A stretch of 64,000 bases of DNA, taken from assembly GCF_052065415.1 (NCBI RefSeq), contig NZ_JBQHUB010000001.1, positions 1-64,000 of the forward strand. Reading direction: 5' to 3'. The stretch's first letter is position 1, and every line of letters starts with the position of its first letter. The notes beneath the pieces are model-generated. The model saw only the letters and a list, made by a program, of their open reading frames with translations, made no database searches and was not told the DNA's origin. This stretch comes from Pseudoflavonifractor_A sp022772585. Lineage in GTDB: Bacteria > Bacillota > Clostridia > Oscillospirales > Oscillospiraceae. Shown one piece after another: positions 1-7,227 of the stretch. The translations under genes were made by a program, and so were the position numbers.

Positions 1-28
1 TGTCTACGCAGCCTGACGGCTGCGGCAA

Positions 29-76
29 CCTCGCTCACGGATAGATCCTGCGGCTCCATCCGTGAGCAAGGTTTTT
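29..76 (+). terminator. Intrinsic terminator of an upstream gene
   Basis: A 14-bp stem (29-42 with 58-71, one mismatch) encloses a 15-nt loop and is followed directly by five Ts at 72-76. It probably ends a plus-strand gene lying before the window. Confidence 0.6.
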
Positions 77-187
77 ACCACGGGGTGTCCAACTTGTTAT
101 TGCAATTTGCGCGTGAAAAATTTCCCTATATATGCTATACTGAAAAACAGATGAATTCGATTGCACCGTCTGCAAGGAGGAATTGGT

Positions 188-1513
188 TTGCAACCGCACA
201 TATGGACGCTGATTCTGTTGACGCTGGCAGCGGAGATCCCGCTCTCCGCCTGCTCCGCCGCGCTGGACGAAACCAGCCCGGAGAGCCTCAGCCGTCAGGC
301 GGAGGAGGGAGAGCCCCGGGCCGCGAAGGTGCTCAGCAGCCTGAAGCATTATACCGCGTTCCTGCGGGGCATCGCCCTGTGGCGGATGCTCTGCCTGGGA
401 GCGGCCGGCGCCGCCGGGTGGAGCCTGTGCCAGGTGCTCTTTCCGGCCAAGAGCCCGGTGCCGGAGTACATGGTGCTCAAATATGACGCGCTGGCTCTGG
501 GGAAGCAGGTCCTGTTCCTGCTCGTGCTGCTGCTGTGTTTTTATGTTCTGGCCTGGCTGCTTCCCCGGCGGGTGGCCATCAACGACCCGCTGGGCGTACT
601 GCGGACCCTGTGTCCGGTGCTGCTCCCCTTTGTCACAGTGGTGCGGCCCATCACCGGCAGCCTGGCCTGGCTGGTGCGGCAGCTGCTGCGGCTGTTCCAT
701 ATCGACCCTAACGCCGAGGGCGGGGCCGTATCTGAGGAGAACATACGCCTGATGATGGATATCGGCGAGGAGCGGGGCGCCATCGACTCCACCGAGAAGG
801 AAATGATCGAGAACGTATTTGACTTCAACGATCTTACCGCCGAGGACGTGATGATTCACCGCAAGGAGATGACCACCCTGTGGGCCGACGACCCGGAGGA
901 GGAGATCTTCCATACCATCGAGGAGACCGGATTGTCCCGGTTCCCGGTGTGCGGGGAGGACCCGGACGACATCATCGGCGTGCTCTACAGCCGGGACTTT
1001 TTCCTCAACGCCCGGCAGGAGAACCCCCGCCCGGTGCGGGAGCTGCTGCGCAAGGCCTACTTTATCCCCGAGTCGGTGCCCGCGGGGGACCTGTTCCGGG
1101 ATATGCAGAGCCGGAAGATCCACATGGCCATCGTGGTGGACGAGTACGGCGGCACCTCCGGCCTGGTGACCATGGAGGACCTGCTGGAGGAGATCGTGGG
1201 CAAGATCTATGATGAATTCGACCCCCAGGACGAGCAGGAGATCATCCGCCTGGGAGAGAACCAGTGGCGGGTGGCGGGCTCCGCCGAGCTGGAGGATCTG
1301 GCCGAGGCCCTGGACATGGAATTCCCCGAGGACGAGGAGGCCGAGACTTTGGGCGGCCTGGTGTTTGCCCAGCTCTCCGTCATCCCGGAGGACGGCAGCC
1401 GCCCCCAGGTGGAGGCCGACGGGCTGCGCATCCAGGTGGAGTCCATGGCCGACCGCCGGGTGGAGTGGGCCCTGGTATCCAAGCTGGAGAGCGAAGAAGA
1501 GGAAAAAAATTAA
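188..1513 (+). CDS. CNNM/HlyC-type CBS-domain membrane protein
   Basis: Membrane protein of the hemolysin C/CorC/CNNM family, usually linked to divalent cation (Mg or Co) transport or tolerance. The 441-residue product has hydrophobic segments in its first ~150 residues, replacing a full DUF21 domain. Two CBS modules follow (around 205-330; TGLSRFPV and the MAIVVDEYGGTSGLVT signature are visible). The C-terminal CorC/HlyC domain shows GLVFAQL. I chose the TTG at 188 because AAGGAGG lies 7 nt upstream; the frame is also open to 161. The gene is monocistronic, bounded by terminators on both sides. The N-terminal membrane part looks shorter and less typical than in classic members, so transport activity is only inferred. 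Confidence 0.85.
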   Translation: MQPHIWTLILLTLAAEIPLSACSAALDETSPESLSRQAEEGEPRAAKVLSSLKHYTAFLRGIALWRMLCLGAAGAAGWSLCQVLFPAKSPVPEYMVLKYDALALGKQVLFLLVLLLCFYVLAWLLPRRVAINDPLGVLRTLCPVLLPFVTVVRPITGSLAWLVRQLLRLFHIDPNAEGGAVSEENIRLMMDIGEERGAIDSTEKEMIENVFDFNDLTAEDVMIHRKEMTTLWADDPEEEIFHTIEETGLSRFPVCGEDPDDIIGVLYSRDFFLNARQENPRPVRELLRKAYFIPESVPAGDLFRDMQSRKIHMAIVVDEYGGTSGLVTMEDLLEEIVGKIYDEFDPQDEQEIIRLGENQWRVAGSAELEDLAEALDMEFPEDEEAETLGGLVFAQLSVIPEDGSRPQVEADGLRIQVESMADRRVEWALVSKLESEEEEKN

Positions 1514-1524
1514 AACAGATCAAA

Positions 1525-1556
1525 ACATGCACAGCCTCAGGCTGTGCATGTTTTTT
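1525..1556 (+). terminator. Intrinsic terminator after the CBS-domain gene
   Basis: A perfect 12-bp stem with a 3-nt loop is followed by six Ts, 12 nt after the stop codon. Confidence 0.9.
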
Positions 1557-1667
1557 ATTCCAGAACAAGGCGCGGGAATAATGCCTGGGCTTGCCGGCAG
1601 CGGGGACAGCGGCCCCACACGCGTAAAAAACAGTGCAAAGCAAGGCTTTTTATGGCAGAATTGCCGG

Positions 1668-1695
1668 TTGACATTTGGGGAATAGCCTGTATAAT
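1668..1695 (+). promoter_or_regulatory. Sigma-A-type promoter of the PTS IIC gene
   Basis: TTGACA at 1668-1673 and TATAAT at 1690-1695 are both consensus and separated by 16 bp. The start codon is about 60 nt downstream. Confidence 0.85.
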
Positions 1696-1759
1696 ATGAC
1701 AACACAGATGTCTTTACACATGATACGACAGAAAATCAAACAGGAATGAGGTCCTTCCA

Positions 1760-2869
1760 ATGGCAAACTGGAAAGCGTTTCTCGCACGGAAAAATATCGT
1801 CATCTCCGCCAGGCGCTACGGCATCGACGCCCTGGGCGCCATGGCCCAGGGACTGTTTGCGTCCCTGCTCATCGGCACCATCCTCAATACCATCGGCACC
1901 CAGTTCGGCATCGGATTTCTGACCGCCAAGATCATCACCATCAACGAGGTGGGCTATACCGTGGGCGGTTTGGCCTCCTTCATGAGCGGCGCGGCCATGG
2001 CGGTGGCCATCGGCTACGCTTTGCAGGCGCCGCCGCTGGTGCTCTTCTCCCTGGTAACGGTGGGCTACGCCTGCAACGCCCTGGGCGGAGCGGGAGGCCC
2101 CCTGGCGGTGCTCTTCGTGGCCATCCTGGCCGCCGAGTGCGGCAAGGCCGTGAGCAAGGAGACCAAGGTGGACATCCTGGTCACCCCCATCGTCACCATC
2201 CTGGTAGGCGTGGGCGCGGCCTGGGTCATCGCGCCCCCCATCGGTAAGGTGGCCAGCGCCTTTGGCCTGCTCATCATGAAGGCCACGGTGCTTCAGCCCT
2301 TCTGGATGGGCATCCTGGTGTCAGTGCTGGTGGGTATCGCCCTGACGCTCCCCATCTCCTCGGCGGCCATCTGCTCGGTGCTGGGCCTTACCGGCCTGGC
2401 CGGCGGCGCGGCGGTGGCCGGCTGCTGTGCCCAGATGGTGGACTTTGCGGTGATGTCCTTCCGGGAGAACGGCTGGGGCGGACTGGTGAGCCAGGGCCTG
2501 GGCACCTCCATGCTTCAGATGGGCAATATCGTCAAGAATCCCCGCATCTGGCTCCCCGCCATCCTCACCTCCGCCATCACCGGCCCCCTGGCCACCTGCG
2601 TGTTCGGCCTGGAGATGAACGGCGCCCCCATCAACTCGGGCATGGGCACCTGCGGCCTGTGCGGCCAGCTGGGCGTGTGGACCGGCTGGGTGGCCCCCAG
2701 CGAAAAGGCTCTGGCCAACGGCGCCGCCGCCATCCTCCCCGGCGCCATGGACTGGCTGGGCCTGATCCTCATCTCCTTTGTGCTCCCCGCCGTGATCTGC
2801 TGGCTGTTCGGCCTCTTTTTCCGAAAAATCGGCTGGATCAAAGAGGGCGATCTGACGCTGAACGGATAA
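1760..2869 (+). CDS. PTS IIC-like permease, PfoR family
   Basis: Polytopic membrane protein (369 aa) of the PTS_EIIC_2/PfoR family (COG3641), annotated as a sugar PTS IIC component or putative toxin regulator. Roughly nine to ten hydrophobic segments span the whole length and are rich in Gly and Ala; a conserved MNGAPINSGMGTCGLCG stretch lies near residue 290. No EIIA or EIIB domain is fused and no other PTS gene is adjacent, so the phosphorylating partner is unknown and the substrate cannot be named. It has its own consensus promoter and a shared terminator with the convergent UPF0210 gene. An HPr-like gene lies about 3.5 kb away but is a degenerate paralogue. Confidence 0.85.
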   Translation: MANWKAFLARKNIVISARRYGIDALGAMAQGLFASLLIGTILNTIGTQFGIGFLTAKIITINEVGYTVGGLASFMSGAAMAVAIGYALQAPPLVLFSLVTVGYACNALGGAGGPLAVLFVAILAAECGKAVSKETKVDILVTPIVTILVGVGAAWVIAPPIGKVASAFGLLIMKATVLQPFWMGILVSVLVGIALTLPISSAAICSVLGLTGLAGGAAVAGCCAQMVDFAVMSFRENGWGGLVSQGLGTSMLQMGNIVKNPRIWLPAILTSAITGPLATCVFGLEMNGAPINSGMGTCGLCGQLGVWTGWVAPSEKALANGAAAILPGAMDWLGLILISFVLPAVICWLFGLFFRKIGWIKEGDLTLNG

Positions 2870-2879
2870 GATACGATAT

Positions 2880-2916
2880 AAAAAAGCGCCGTCCCGGCCG
2901 GGACGGCGCTTTTTCG
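2880..2916. terminator. Bidirectional terminator
   Basis: A long GC-rich stem flanked by an A-run and a T-run sits between the convergent PTS IIC (+) and UPF0210 (-) genes and can serve both. Confidence 0.9.
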
Positions 2917-2923
2917 GTCCGGT

Positions 2924-4282
2924 TCAGTTTTTCAGGCTCTGCATGGGGGCGGGGATGCGACCGCCCCGGGCCACAAAGGCCTGACTGGAGAAGGGATGCA
3001 CCGGCATCACCGGGGCGGAGCCCAGCAGGCCGCCGAACTCCACCATGTCGCCCACCTTCTTGCCGGGGGCGGGGATGAGGCGGACGGCGGTGGTCTTGGA
3101 GTTGACCATGCCGATGGCGGCCTCGTCGGCGATGATGGCGGAGAGGGTGTCGGCGCTGGTGTCGCCGGGGACGGCGATCATGTCCAGGCCCACCGAGCAC
3201 ACGCAGGTCATGGCCTCCAGCTTGTCCAGGGTGAGGGCGCCGCTTTGGGCTGCGGCGATCATGCCCTCGTCCTCGCTGACGGGGATAAAGGCGCCGGACA
3301 GGCCGCCCACGTGGGAGGAGGCCATAACGCCGCCCTTCTTCACCGCGTCGTTAAGGAGGGCCAGCGCGGCGGTGGTGCCGTGGGTGCCGCAGACCTCCAG
3401 GCCCATCTCCTCCAGGATACGGGCCACGCTGTCCCCGATGGCGGGGGTGGGGGCCAGGGACAGGTCCACGATGCCGAAGGGCACGCCCAGGCGGCGGCTG
3501 GCCTCCTGGGCTACCAGCTGGCCCATGCGGGTGATGCGGAAGGCGGTCTTTTTCACGGTCTCGGCCACCTGGTCGAAGGGCATGCCCTTGACGGCCTGGA
3601 GGGCGTGGTGCACCACACCGGGACCGGAGACGCCCACGTTGATGACGCAGTCCCCCTCGCCCACGCCGTGGAAGGCGCCGGCCATGAAGGGATTGTCCTC
3701 CACCGCGTTGCAGAACACCACCAGCTTGGCGCAGCCGAAGCCGCCCCGGTCGGCGGTGAGCTGGGCGCACTCCTTGATGGTCCGGCCCATGGCGGCTACC
3801 GCGTCCATGTTGATGCCGGCCTTGGTGGAGCCCACGTTCACCGAGGAGCACACATAATCGGTGCGGGCCAGGGCCTCGGGGATGGACTGGATGAGCTTGC
3901 GGTCGGCGGGGGTGAGACCCTTCTGCACCAGGGCGGAGAAGCCGCCGATGAAGTCCACGCCGGCAGTCCTGGCGGCGTCGTCCATGGCGGTGGCGAAGGG
4001 CACATAGTCCCGGGCGTCGCTGGCCCCGGCCACCAGGGCCATGGGGGTCACCGAGATGCGCTTGTTGACGATGGGGATGCCGTACTCCCGCTCAATATCC
4101 TCGCCGGTGGCCACCAGGCGGTCGGCGCAGCGGGTGATCTTATCATAAATTTTCCGGCAGGCGCGCTTGGGGTCGGAATCGGCGCAGTCCAGCAGGGAGA
4201 TGCCCATGGTGATGGTACGGATATCCAGGTGCTGCTGGTCGATCATATGGATGGTGTCCAGGATCTCGTTGGTGTTGATCAT
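2924..4282 (-). CDS. UPF0210 (DUF711, PFL) family protein
   Basis: Conserved protein of unknown biochemical function (DUF711/UPF0210), 452 aa, cytoplasmic, with no signal peptide or membrane segment. It starts MINTNEILDTIHMI and matches the family over its full usual length; MGRTIKECAQLTADRGGFGC is a typical internal stretch. I start it at the ATG ending at 4282, which has GGAG 9 nt upstream. A TTG three codons earlier is too close to that site. The gene immediately follows the small UPF0237 ACT-domain gene, a pairing conserved across Firmicutes and archaea that suggests a metabolite-sensing partnership. Identification is firm; function is unknown. Confidence 0.93.
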   Translation of the reverse strand: MINTNEILDTIHMIDQQHLDIRTITMGISLLDCADSDPKRACRKIYDKITRCADRLVATGEDIEREYGIPIVNKRISVTPMALVAGASDARDYVPFATAMDDAARTAGVDFIGGFSALVQKGLTPADRKLIQSIPEALARTDYVCSSVNVGSTKAGINMDAVAAMGRTIKECAQLTADRGGFGCAKLVVFCNAVEDNPFMAGAFHGVGEGDCVINVGVSGPGVVHHALQAVKGMPFDQVAETVKKTAFRITRMGQLVAQEASRRLGVPFGIVDLSLAPTPAIGDSVARILEEMGLEVCGTHGTTAALALLNDAVKKGGVMASSHVGGLSGAFIPVSEDEGMIAAAQSGALTLDKLEAMTCVCSVGLDMIAVPGDTSADTLSAIIADEAAIGMVNSKTTAVRLIPAPGKKVGDMVEFGGLLGSAPVMPVHPFSSQAFVARGGRIPAPMQSLKN

Positions 4283-4323
4283 GGGACTCAACTCCTTTCG
4301 GTATCATCAGGGTGCGGAAAGGC

Positions 4324-4593
4324 TCAGATGCGGTGCATGGCGTTGAAGATGTCCTCACGCTGGATGTGGATGGAAAGCCCCCGGTCCCGGCCGGCGCCCT
4401 CCACCAGGGCCACCAGCTCGGCAAAGGGCAGCTCCACTTTGGCGCAGTCCACCAGCATGACCATGGTGAAATACTCCCGCATGATGGTCTGGCTGATGTC
4501 CAGCACGCTGACCTGGTGCTCGGCCAGCAGCGCGGAGATAAAACTGAGGATACCCACGTCGTCCTTTCCCAGTACGGTAACGATAGCGCGCAT
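4324..4593 (-). CDS. UPF0237 ACT-domain protein
   Basis: A single ACT domain of 89 aa, full length for the UPF0237 family (MRAIVTVLGKDDVGILSFIS start, then VSVLDISQTIMREYFTM). ACT domains bind small ligands, usually amino acids, and regulate partner proteins. It is located between yfbR and the UPF0210 gene on the same strand, with short gaps, and is probably co-transcribed with both. A role as ligand sensor for the UPF0210 protein is inference from the conserved pairing. Confidence 0.93.
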   Translation of the reverse strand: MRAIVTVLGKDDVGILSFISALLAEHQVSVLDISQTIMREYFTMVMLVDCAKVELPFAELVALVEGAGRDRGLSIHIQREDIFNAMHRI

Positions 4594-4638
4594 TTGAGAT
4601 TCCTCCTTGTAATTGATAGTCCTGTTGATATCAGAATG

Positions 4639-5217
4639 TTATTGCAGTTCGTCCAGCGAGAGGCCAAAGCCGGGCAGGAAGTGCTCCATGAAGTAGTCCA
4701 CCTCAGGCAGACCGCAGGCCTTGACCGCTTCCAGAGTCTGCCCGGCGGCCCGGCGGAACTCGTTGTTGCCTGCCTTGAGTTCCTCCACGCATTTGATGTG
4801 GGCCGACAGCTTGTCGGCGGCCTTGACCAGCCGGCGCAGCTCGGGGTCGTAATCCTCGTGCAGCCAGGGGGCGTAGGCGGGGCGCATGGCCTCGGGCAGC
4901 ATGGAGAGCAATTTGTCGGCGGAGAAGGACTCCACCTGCTGATAGGCCTCCCGGATGGCGGGGTTATAGTATTTCACCGGGGTGGGCAGGTCGCCGGTGA
5001 GGATCTCGGGCGCGTCGTGGAACAGGGCGGCCGCTGCGGCGGCCTCCGGGTCGGCCTCTCCGCCCAGCACGTCCCGGCGGATGACAGCCAGGGCGTGGGC
5101 CAGCACCGCCACCATGTGGGAGTGCTCCTGAATATTTTCCTGGAAGGTATTGCGCATCAATCCCCAGCGGTTGATGTAGCGCATACGGGAGAGATAGGCG
5201 AAAAAGTGTTCTGCCAT
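4639..5217 (-). CDS. yfbR: YfbR-like HD-domain 5'-deoxynucleotidase
   Basis: HD-superfamily phosphohydrolase (192 aa) resembling E. coli YfbR, which dephosphorylates deoxynucleoside 5'-monophosphates in the cytoplasm. The metal-binding pattern is visible: an early His in NIQEHSHMVA, the HD pair in LFHDAPEILTGD, and a later Asp in KAADKLSAH. The PTPVKYYNP segment is characteristic of the YfbR group. The start is the ATG at 5217, with AAGGAG about 8 nt upstream; eight further in-frame codons precede it but lack a better site. It is first gene of the yfbR-ACT-UPF0210 operon, behind the promoter at 5256-5284. Confidence 0.9.
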   Translation of the reverse strand: MAEHFFAYLSRMRYINRWGLMRNTFQENIQEHSHMVAVLAHALAVIRRDVLGGEADPEAAAAAALFHDAPEILTGDLPTPVKYYNPAIREAYQQVESFSADKLLSMLPEAMRPAYAPWLHEDYDPELRRLVKAADKLSAHIKCVEELKAGNNEFRRAAGQTLEAVKACGLPEVDYFMEHFLPGFGLSLDELQ

Positions 5218-5255
5218 GGCGGTCTCCTTACATCTGCACACAATTGGCGAGAGTT

Positions 5256-5284
5256 ATTTTATCACATGCAATAGTGCTTGTAAA
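5256..5284 (-). promoter_or_regulatory. Promoter of the yfbR operon
   Basis: On the minus strand, TTTACA (5279-5284) and TAAAAT (5256-5261) are separated by 17 bp, about 40 nt upstream of the yfbR start. Confidence 0.6.
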
Positions 5285-5314
5285 CTGATATATCTTCAAA
5301 AATGAGAATAAAGA

Positions 5315-5353
5315 GAGAAAAAACGGTGCGCAGCGGGAAATCCGCGCGCACCG
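5315..5353 (-). terminator. Terminator of the HPr-like gene
   Basis: An 8-bp GC stem (5324-5331 with 5346-5353) extends inward with further pairs. On the minus strand it is followed by six Ts. It lies 30 nt past the HPr-like stop codon. Confidence 0.8.
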
Positions 5354-5382
5354 CTCAGGTGTCCGTGTATCAAATACACTTC

Positions 5383-5616
5383 TCAGACAGTCAATCCCTC
5401 CAGCTCCGCCTGGAAGGCGGCGGACTGGCTGTCGCTGCCGTGAAACTCCACGGTCATGGGCTTGTCCCGGTCCAGGGAGAAAAGACCCATAATGGACTTG
5501 GCGTTGACCACATACCGGCCGGAAGAGACGTCGATGTCGCACTCGTGCTGGTTGGCAGTATTGCAGAAACGCTTCACATCGTCCATGGAGGAGAGCATAA
5601 TGGAAAATTGGCTCAT
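5383..5616 (-). CDS. HPr-like phosphocarrier paralogue lacking His15 (Crh-like)
   Basis: HPr-fold protein of 77 aa. The regulatory-serine region is intact (NAKSIMGLFSLD, Ser41, equivalent to Ser46 of Gram-positive HPr), as is the following beta-strand. The catalytic GIHARPA segment that carries His15 in HPr is absent; the aligned region reads SSMDDVKRF. It therefore cannot carry PTS phosphate by the normal route. The closest functional parallel is Bacillus Crh, which lacks His15 but keeps Ser46 and acts with CcpA; that role here is inference. GAGAGG precedes the ATG at 5616. It is monocistronic with its own promoter and terminator. Confidence 0.85.
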   Translation of the reverse strand: MSQFSIMLSSMDDVKRFCNTANQHECDIDVSSGRYVVNAKSIMGLFSLDRDKPMTVEFHGSDSQSAAFQAELEGLTV

Positions 5617-5656
5617 AGCAGTTACCTCTCTTGATATCAGAGCGGCGGTCCTTCCT

Positions 5657-5685
5657 TTGACAGAGGGCGGCCTATGCCCTATAAT
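5657..5685 (+). promoter_or_regulatory. Consensus promoter of mtaB
   Basis: TTGACA (5657-5662) and TATAAT (5680-5685) are perfect matches with a 17-bp spacer. The start codon lies 135 nt further on, leaving a GC-rich leader of about 125 nt. Confidence 0.85.
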
Positions 5686-5745
5686 AATGTCTGCCGGGCC
5701 GGGGGCCCGGGTCCGCTGTGACTGCGCGGACGGACACTGTCCCAT

Positions 5746-5774
5746 ATTATATCGAGTTTCATTGTAAATTACAA
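5746..5774 (-). promoter_or_regulatory. Promoter of the HPr-like gene
   Basis: On the minus strand, TTGTAA (5769-5774) and TATAAT (5746-5751) have a 17-bp spacer. It lies inside the mtaB leader, so the 5' ends of the two divergent transcripts would overlap by about 50 nt. Confidence 0.7.
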
Positions 5775-5819
5775 GCCCCAGTCCGCCGGGCGGCGGGGCC
5801 CGGGAGAGAAGGAGCCGCC

Positions 5820-7127
5820 ATGAAGATCGCCATCTATACACTGGGCTGCAAGGTCAATCAGTATGAGACCCAGGCCATGGAAACTGAGCTTACCGGCCGG
5901 GGGCATACCCTGGTCCCCTTTGAGGACCGGGCCGACGCCTATATCATCAATACCTGCACTGTCACCGCGGTCAGCGACAAAAAGTCCCGCCAGATGATCC
6001 GCCGGGCCCGGAAGGAGAACCCGGAGGCCCTGGTGGCGGTGTGCGGCTGCTATGCCCAGACCGATCCCGAGGCGGTGAGGGCGCTGGAGGTGGACCTGAT
6101 CTCAGGCACCGCCGGGCGCATGGCTTTCCTGGACGACCTGGAGGCCCTGGCCGAGGACCGGCGGGCCGCAGCCCTGGAGCGGGAGGGCCCGCTGGTGACG
6201 GTGGACAACGCACTCCGCCGCCAGAACTTTGAGGAGCTGCCGGCCGGCGGCCTCTCCGGCCGGACCAGGGCCATGCTGAAGGTGCAGGACGGGTGCGTCA
6301 ACTTCTGCACCTACTGCATCATCCCTTATGCCCGGGGGCCGCTGCGCTCCCTGCCGGCGGAGCACGCGGCGGAGCAGTGCCGCCGCCTGGCGGAGGAGGG
6401 ATACCGGGAGATCGTGCTTACCGGCATCGAGATCTCCTCCTGGGGGGCGGAGCGGAAGGACGGCTCCTCCCTCATCGACCTGATCGAGGCGGTGTGCGCC
6501 GCCGCGCCGGGTCTGCGGGTGCGGCTGGGCAGCCTGGAACCCAGGACCATCACGGAGGAGTTCTGCCGACGGGCGGCCGCCCTGCCCAACCTGTGCCCCC
6601 ATTTCCACCTGTCCATGCAGAGCGGGTGCGACGGGGTGCTCCGCCGGATGAACCGGAAATATGATACCACGCGGTATTATGAGAGCGTGAGATTGCTCCG
6701 GGAATACTTCGACCGGCCGGGGATCACCACCGATCTTATCGTGGGCTTCCCCGGCGAGAGCGAGGAGGAGTTCCGGGAGACCCTGGCTTTTGTGGAGAAG
6801 TGCGCTTTCTCCGCCATGCACATCTTCCCCTACTCCCGCCGCTCCGGCACCCCCGCCGCGCAGATGCCCGGACAGGTGCCCAACGCGGTGAAGGAGGAGC
6901 GGGCCCACCGGGCGGGAGAGCTGGCCCGCCGGCTGGAGGAGGCCTATCTGGAGGCGTGGGTGGGAGAGACCCTGCCGGTGCTCTTTGAGGAGGAGAAGGA
7001 CGGCCTCTGGCGTGGCCACGCCCCCAATTATACGGAGGTGCTGCTGGCGGGCGAGGACCTGCACAACGTGGAAAAGCGGGTCAGGATCACGGGGCGGAAA
7101 GAGCTTTCCCTGTTGGGAGAAATATAA
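5820..7127 (+). CDS. mtaB: tRNA t6A37 methylthiotransferase MtaB
   Basis: Radical-SAM methylthiotransferase (435 aa) that converts t6A37 to ms2t6A in tRNAs reading ANN codons. The N-terminal UPF0004 domain shows GCKVNQYET and NTCTVTAVSD cysteine motifs. The radical-SAM domain has the CX3CX2C cluster site in CVNFCTYCIIPYARG. A TRAM-like C-terminal segment ends the protein. The ATG at 5820 has AGAAGGAG 5 nt upstream; the frame is open further back but without a ribosome site. It is monocistronic. The GCKVNQYE start and cluster spacing favour MtaB over MiaB or RimO. Confidence 0.93.
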   Translation: MKIAIYTLGCKVNQYETQAMETELTGRGHTLVPFEDRADAYIINTCTVTAVSDKKSRQMIRRARKENPEALVAVCGCYAQTDPEAVRALEVDLISGTAGRMAFLDDLEALAEDRRAAALEREGPLVTVDNALRRQNFEELPAGGLSGRTRAMLKVQDGCVNFCTYCIIPYARGPLRSLPAEHAAEQCRRLAEEGYREIVLTGIEISSWGAERKDGSSLIDLIEAVCAAAPGLRVRLGSLEPRTITEEFCRRAAALPNLCPHFHLSMQSGCDGVLRRMNRKYDTTRYYESVRLLREYFDRPGITTDLIVGFPGESEEEFRETLAFVEKCAFSAMHIFPYSRRSGTPAAQMPGQVPNAVKEERAHRAGELARRLEEAYLEAWVGETLPVLFEEEKDGLWRGHAPNYTEVLLAGEDLHNVEKRVRITGRKELSLLGEI

Positions 7128-7133
7128 ATGGAG

Positions 7134-7168
7134 CGGCGTCCGGAGCGGTATGCTCCGGACGCCGTCTG
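7134..7168 (+). terminator. Putative terminator of mtaB
   Basis: A perfect 13-bp GC-rich stem (7134-7146 with 7152-7164) with a 5-nt loop starts 6 nt after the mtaB stop. The following stretch is only partly T-rich, so strength is uncertain. Confidence 0.6.
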
Positions 7169-7227
7169 TCTGCGCGCGGGAAGGAAAGAGGAGAAAAAAT
7201 AGAGGAGAAAAGATAGAGGGGGAGGGA

